A stretch of 64,000 nucleotides of DNA from Streptomyces sp. NBC_01210 (GTDB lineage: Bacteria; Actinomycetota; Actinomycetes; Streptomycetales; Streptomycetaceae): positions 1,116,001-1,180,000 of the forward strand of contig NZ_CP108549.1 of the NCBI RefSeq assembly GCF_036010325.1, read 5' to 3'. Positions 61,192-64,000 of the stretch are shown here, piece by piece (the first letter of the stretch is position 1; every line of letters begins with the position of its first letter). The notes below the pieces were generated by a model. The model saw only the letters and a list, made by a program, of their open reading frames with translations. It made no database searches and had not been told where the DNA came from. Both the position numbers and the translations under genes were made by a program.

Positions 61192-62079
61192 TCACCAGCG
61201 TGACGCCCGCACCAGCAGGAGCATGAGAAGTTCGGCTGCGGAGAGTGACCGGTCGCGGCAATAGACGACGACCACACGCCTGGACAGGGGGCTCGGCCGC
61301 ACATCCAGTACGCAGAAAGGTCCATCCTGCAGGTCCTGGGCCACGGCGTACCGCGACATCAGGGATATGCCGAGGCCGACACGGACCGCCTGCTTGATCG
61401 TTTCCGTACCCCAGATGTCGATCTGCGGCGCCGAGCCCAGGCCCCATCGGCGCAGCATCTCCTGCGTATGCGTACGGGTACTGGACCCCGGTTCCCGGAG
61501 CAGAAACGTCTCCGATGACAATTCGTCGGCTGTGAGGGGCCGCCCGGACAGCGGATGATCGGCGCGCCCCACCACGACCAAGGGGTCCGGCACGAGATCC
61601 TCCATGACGTACTCGCCGACAGGCGGCACTCCGCTGGACACCCCGATACCGACCTCCCCTGTCGTGAGTCTTTCTGCCAGGTCGCCGGCATTAGTGACCA
61701 CTAGCTCGCAATCCAGGGCGGGGAAGCGTTGCCGGAACTGCAGGATCAACGACGGCAGCACGTATGTGCCCACCGAGCAGGTCCCCCCGACCACAAGACG
61801 GGATTGCCGCAGGCTCGATGCTTCATGCACGGCGCCTACCGCCCGTTCCGCCATGGCCAGGATCTCCCGGGCCTGTGTGAGCAGCACCTCACCGGCCGGC
61901 GTCGCACGTGCGGTGGGGCCGGACCGGTCCACAAGCGTCGTCCGGAGCGAGGCCTCCAGCTTCCTGATCTGCTTGGACACCGTCGACTGACTCATAAAGA
62001 GCTTCTGGGCGGCCGCCGAGAAGCCGCCGCAGTCGATGACCTGGGTAAAGATCACCAGCTGGTCGAGGTTCAGAGTCAT
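61192..62079 (-). CDS. LysR family transcriptional regulator
   Basis: A 295-residue LysR protein: N-terminal HTH (LDQLVIFTQVIDCGGFSAAA, QSTVSKQIRKLEASLRTTLV) and a substrate-binding domain (LVVGGTCSVGTYVLPSLILQ, EVGIGVSSGVPPVGEYVMED, GLGISLMSRYAVAQDL). The ATG (MTLNLDQL) has GGAG 8 bases upstream. It lies downstream of the monooxygenase and acyl-CoA dehydrogenase operon in the same direction, 206 bases apart, and is its probable regulator. IS256 debris abuts its 3' end. Confidence 0.9.
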   Translation of the reverse strand: MTLNLDQLVIFTQVIDCGGFSAAAQKLFMSQSTVSKQIRKLEASLRTTLVDRSGPTARATPAGEVLLTQAREILAMAERAVGAVHEASSLRQSRLVVGGTCSVGTYVLPSLILQFRQRFPALDCELVVTNAGDLAERLTTGEVGIGVSSGVPPVGEYVMEDLVPDPLVVVGRADHPLSGRPLTADELSSETFLLREPGSSTRTHTQEMLRRWGLGSAPQIDIWGTETIKQAVRVGLGISLMSRYAVAQDLQDGPFCVLDVRPSPLSRRVVVVYCRDRSLSAAELLMLLLVRASRW

Positions 62080-62285
62080 CCAGGCACTCCGCAACGGCCC
62101 TGTGGTCTGGGCGATGGACAGTCAAGGGAGATCGGGATACCGGACGGGCACCCCGCTCGGATTCCCCATGCGGAGGTCCAGGTGGACGGCCGCAGGGCCG
62201 GCGAATACAGCGGAACCACCTGTCCCGATCCCGCCGCAACCACTTCGTTCACCAGTGACGTTGCCATGGCGATACTGCGGGCTGT

Positions 62286-63581
62286 TCAGCCGGTGATGTC
62301 GCGGCCGAAGATCTGGCGGGCGATGGACCACTTCTGGATTTCGTTGGTCCCTTCGTAGATCTCACCGATCTTGCTGTCTCGGTAGATCGCCTCGACGGGC
62401 CCCGGCCGGCCGTCTGCGCCACGTTCGCGGGCGAAGCCGAGACCACCGAAGGCTTGGACGGCATCGCGTGCCATGTCGACCGACAGTCGGGTGGCGTAGT
62501 GCTTGGCCATCGCGGCCTCCGGCTCGGGAGAGGGATTCCCCGCGTCCAGTCGCAGTGCGGCCTTGGTGTAGAGCGAGCGGGCGTTCTCGATCTCCGTGGC
62601 ACGGTCGGCGAGCAGGAACTGCCAGTGCTGGTTGGAGGCGACTGGCCGGCCGAATGTGCGGCGCGTCGACAGATGGGCCACTGTGTGGTCGAAGGCCGCC
62701 TGGGCCATGCCGACACCGGCGGCTGCGATGGCGATCCTGCCGTACGTCAGCGTGGCCAGCGCATGCCGCAGGCCACGCCCTTCAACACCGCCGAGCAGTG
62801 CGTCGTCGGAGAGCTCGACATCGGTGAAGTGCACGTCGGCGGTGACCTGTCCGCGGTTGCCCATCTTGCGGTCGGGCACGCCGACCTCGACGCCGGGCAG
62901 GCCGGTGTCGACGATGAACATGCTCAGCCGCTCGCCAGTGCGGGCCAGAACCAGGACGAACCCGGCGACCGGGGCGTTGGAGATCCAGCACTTGTGGCCG
63001 TTCAGCACCCACCCCGGTTCCGAGCGGGTCGCCACGGTCTGTACGGCCTGCGGAGACAGGTCGCTGGAGGCGTCCGGCTCGGTCGTGGCGAACGCGCCGA
63101 CCAGCGTTCCGTCGACCACCTTGGGCAGCCAGCGCTTGCGCTGCGCGTCGGTGCCCTGGTTGAGCGCGTTGCCCACCAGGACGCTCTGCACGTCGAAGAT
63201 GGCCGCGACGCTGCTGGAGTAGTAGGCCAGTTCCTCGATGACAGCGGCCGCGGCGGTCGCCGGGTGAGTCAGTCCGTGGCCGCCGACATCGGCGGGCAGA
63301 GGAATGCCGAGGATGCCTTCTTCGGCGAGCGCGTCGAACACGTGCCGCGGGAAGCCATCTGTGCGTTCGTCTCCGCCGGCGATGGCCGCGGCGTGCGGGG
63401 CGACGCGCTTCTCGGCGAACGCACGCACCGCTGCTCGCACGTCCTGGGTCTCCTGGGTGGCGAGGAGTTCGTGATAGAGGCGATCCGCCCGGCGTTGTGG
63501 AGGTGAAGTCATGAGGGTCAGCCCGGCGGGCGGGAGCGGCTCGGCGGTGGGGTGCCTGGCGGGGGTGGTTGCGGCTGACAT
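62286..63581 (-). CDS. Acyl-CoA dehydrogenase family protein
   Basis: The 431-residue flavoenzyme oxidises an acyl-CoA (or related substrate) to the enoyl form and passes electrons to ETF. Landmarks are GAFATTEPDASSDLS, the substrate/FAD loop GWVLNGHKCWISNAPVA, TYGRIAIAAAGVGMAQAAFD, RRTFGRPVASNQHWQFLLAD, QAFGGLGFARERG and the catalytic-base segment GEIYEGTNEIQKW. The first 35 residues are an extra, proline-rich extension. The ATG is preceded by AAGGAG, 17 bases after the monooxygenase stop, so both are in one operon. Confidence 0.9.
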   Translation of the reverse strand: MSAATTPARHPTAEPLPPAGLTLMTSPPQRRADRLYHELLATQETQDVRAAVRAFAEKRVAPHAAAIAGGDERTDGFPRHVFDALAEEGILGIPLPADVGGHGLTHPATAAAAVIEELAYYSSSVAAIFDVQSVLVGNALNQGTDAQRKRWLPKVVDGTLVGAFATTEPDASSDLSPQAVQTVATRSEPGWVLNGHKCWISNAPVAGFVLVLARTGERLSMFIVDTGLPGVEVGVPDRKMGNRGQVTADVHFTDVELSDDALLGGVEGRGLRHALATLTYGRIAIAAAGVGMAQAAFDHTVAHLSTRRTFGRPVASNQHWQFLLADRATEIENARSLYTKAALRLDAGNPSPEPEAAMAKHYATRLSVDMARDAVQAFGGLGFARERGADGRPGPVEAIYRDSKIGEIYEGTNEIQKWSIARQIFGRDITG

Positions 63582-63598
63582 GGTGATTTCTCCTTGGT

Positions 63599-64000
63599 TC
63601 AGTGCGCTGCGGGCGCGGCAGAGGCTGCGGTGCGCAGTTCGTAGGGGGTGGGGTCGAAGCGGCGTGTCGTGCGGCGGTATTTCCAGGTCGCGTCTGGCCA
63701 GTTGGCCGAGGCCAGGCCGTCTGCGCCCTGGTAGAAGCTCGTGCAGCCGCCGACCGACCAGACCGTGCCTGCCAGCCGTGCTGTTTGCTGTTCGATGTAG
63801 GTGTTTTGGTCCGTGGCGCGGACCTCGATGCTGGTGATGCCGCGTGCGCGCATCAGGCGCAGCGCGTCCATTGCATACGCCACCTGGCACTCCTCCTGGA
63901 ACACATGGGAGTTGTGGCCGGTGGCGCTGCCCGCGCCGCCGAGGCGGAACAGGTTGGGGAAGTTGGTCACGGTGATGCCGAGGTAGGTGTGCGGGTTGCC
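63599..64000 (-). CDS. Flavin-containing/Baeyer-Villiger-type monooxygenase (5' end outside window)
   Basis: The last 133 residues are seen; the gene enters from the right edge. They match the C-terminus of FAD-dependent BVMOs: YLGITVTNFPNLFRLGGAGS, ATGHNSHVFQEECQVAYAMD, RARGITSIEVRATDQNTYIE and GTVWSVGGCTSFYQGADGLA followed by NWP. Such enzymes insert oxygen next to a ketone using NADPH. The operon with an acyl-CoA dehydrogenase suggests degradation of a cyclic or long-chain ketone or fatty acid derivative. Confidence 0.88.
   Translation of the reverse strand, partial: GNPHTYLGITVTNFPNLFRLGGAGSATGHNSHVFQEECQVAYAMDALRLMRARGITSIEVRATDQNTYIEQQTARLAGTVWSVGGCTSFYQGADGLASANWPDATWKYRRTTRRFDPTPYELRTAASAAPAAH

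Noticed and set aside
62080..62285. Possible PrpF-like C-terminal fragment (LRMGNPSGVPVRYPDLP) on the minus strand
   Set aside because: Too short and only weakly like the family to be called.
1..64000. CRISPR arrays, tRNA or rRNA genes, replication origin
   Set aside because: Reading through both strands I saw no regularly spaced repeats, cloverleaf sequences, rRNA segments or DnaA-box clusters; an automated search would be needed to exclude them fully.

Overview
The window reads as chromosomal DNA from a Streptomyces or a close actinomycete. It is strongly GC-rich with GC-rich third codon positions, it uses GTG and TTG starts with GGAGG-type ribosome sites, and it carries families typical of the genus: a conservon-type cvnABC set, a SpoIIE-type phosphatase, MatB-like and DUF5134/DUF6421 proteins, and rare TTA codons confined to regulators.

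The left part (1 to about 32 kb) is mostly intact and looks like housekeeping or conditionally used metabolism. It holds etfB (cut by the window edge), a flavin reductase, a thioredoxin divergent from a DUF4395 membrane protein, an acyltransferase, a B3/B4 plus transglutaminase pair, a coupled DUF6421-SDR-threonine aldolase operon, a glycerophosphodiesterase, a GNAT acetyltransferase and a VOC protein. These are followed by a run of membrane genes (DUF5134, M56 peptidase, PAP2 phosphatase) with a HAD hydrolase, a TetR regulator, a secreted LVIVD-repeat protein, a DUF305 lipoprotein and an FprA-type ferredoxin reductase. Next comes a redox and arginine block: ArsR regulator, Lrp regulator, dimethylargininase and an old yellow enzyme. 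The arsR/lrp gap and the old yellow enzyme promoter carry the same 58-base box. Then come a Tat-exported FAD oxidoreductase, an Asp-box propeller protein, uracil-DNA glycosylase, an N-acetylglucosamine kinase-like protein, a chelatase-like protein, a lactonase and a bacterial nitric oxide synthase.

From about 31 to 62 kb the DNA is accessory in character. Intact genes (FUSC, DUF1254, a PucR-type regulator, AI-2E-type transporter, a matAB-like pair, YihY) are separated by decayed fragments. These include remains of IS630, IS982, IS1380, IS5 and IS256 transposases and broken pieces of a Ser/Thr kinase, an amino-acid permease, a luciferase-like monooxygenase, a MarR regulator and an MFS transporter. 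A 160-base element occurs twice in opposite orientation, at 42.4 and 57.6 kb.

Most of the DNA between those two copies is a signalling island: an ATP-binding histidine-kinase-like protein, a LuxR regulator with an NTPase domain, a sigma-factor-like protein fused to a membrane segment and an outward RICIN lectin, a SHOCT membrane protein, and a nitrate-sensor kinase (CvnA type) with its roadblock and DUF742 partners. A SpoIIE-type protein lies just outside it. Three of these regulators (LuxR, sigma-RICIN, CvnA) each carry one TTA codon, which suggests that bldA tRNA gates the whole island. The GTPase expected after cvnC is missing and IS5 debris stands in its place. The right end holds a LysR regulator and a two-gene operon for a Baeyer-Villiger-type monooxygenase (cut by the window edge) and an acyl-CoA dehydrogenase.
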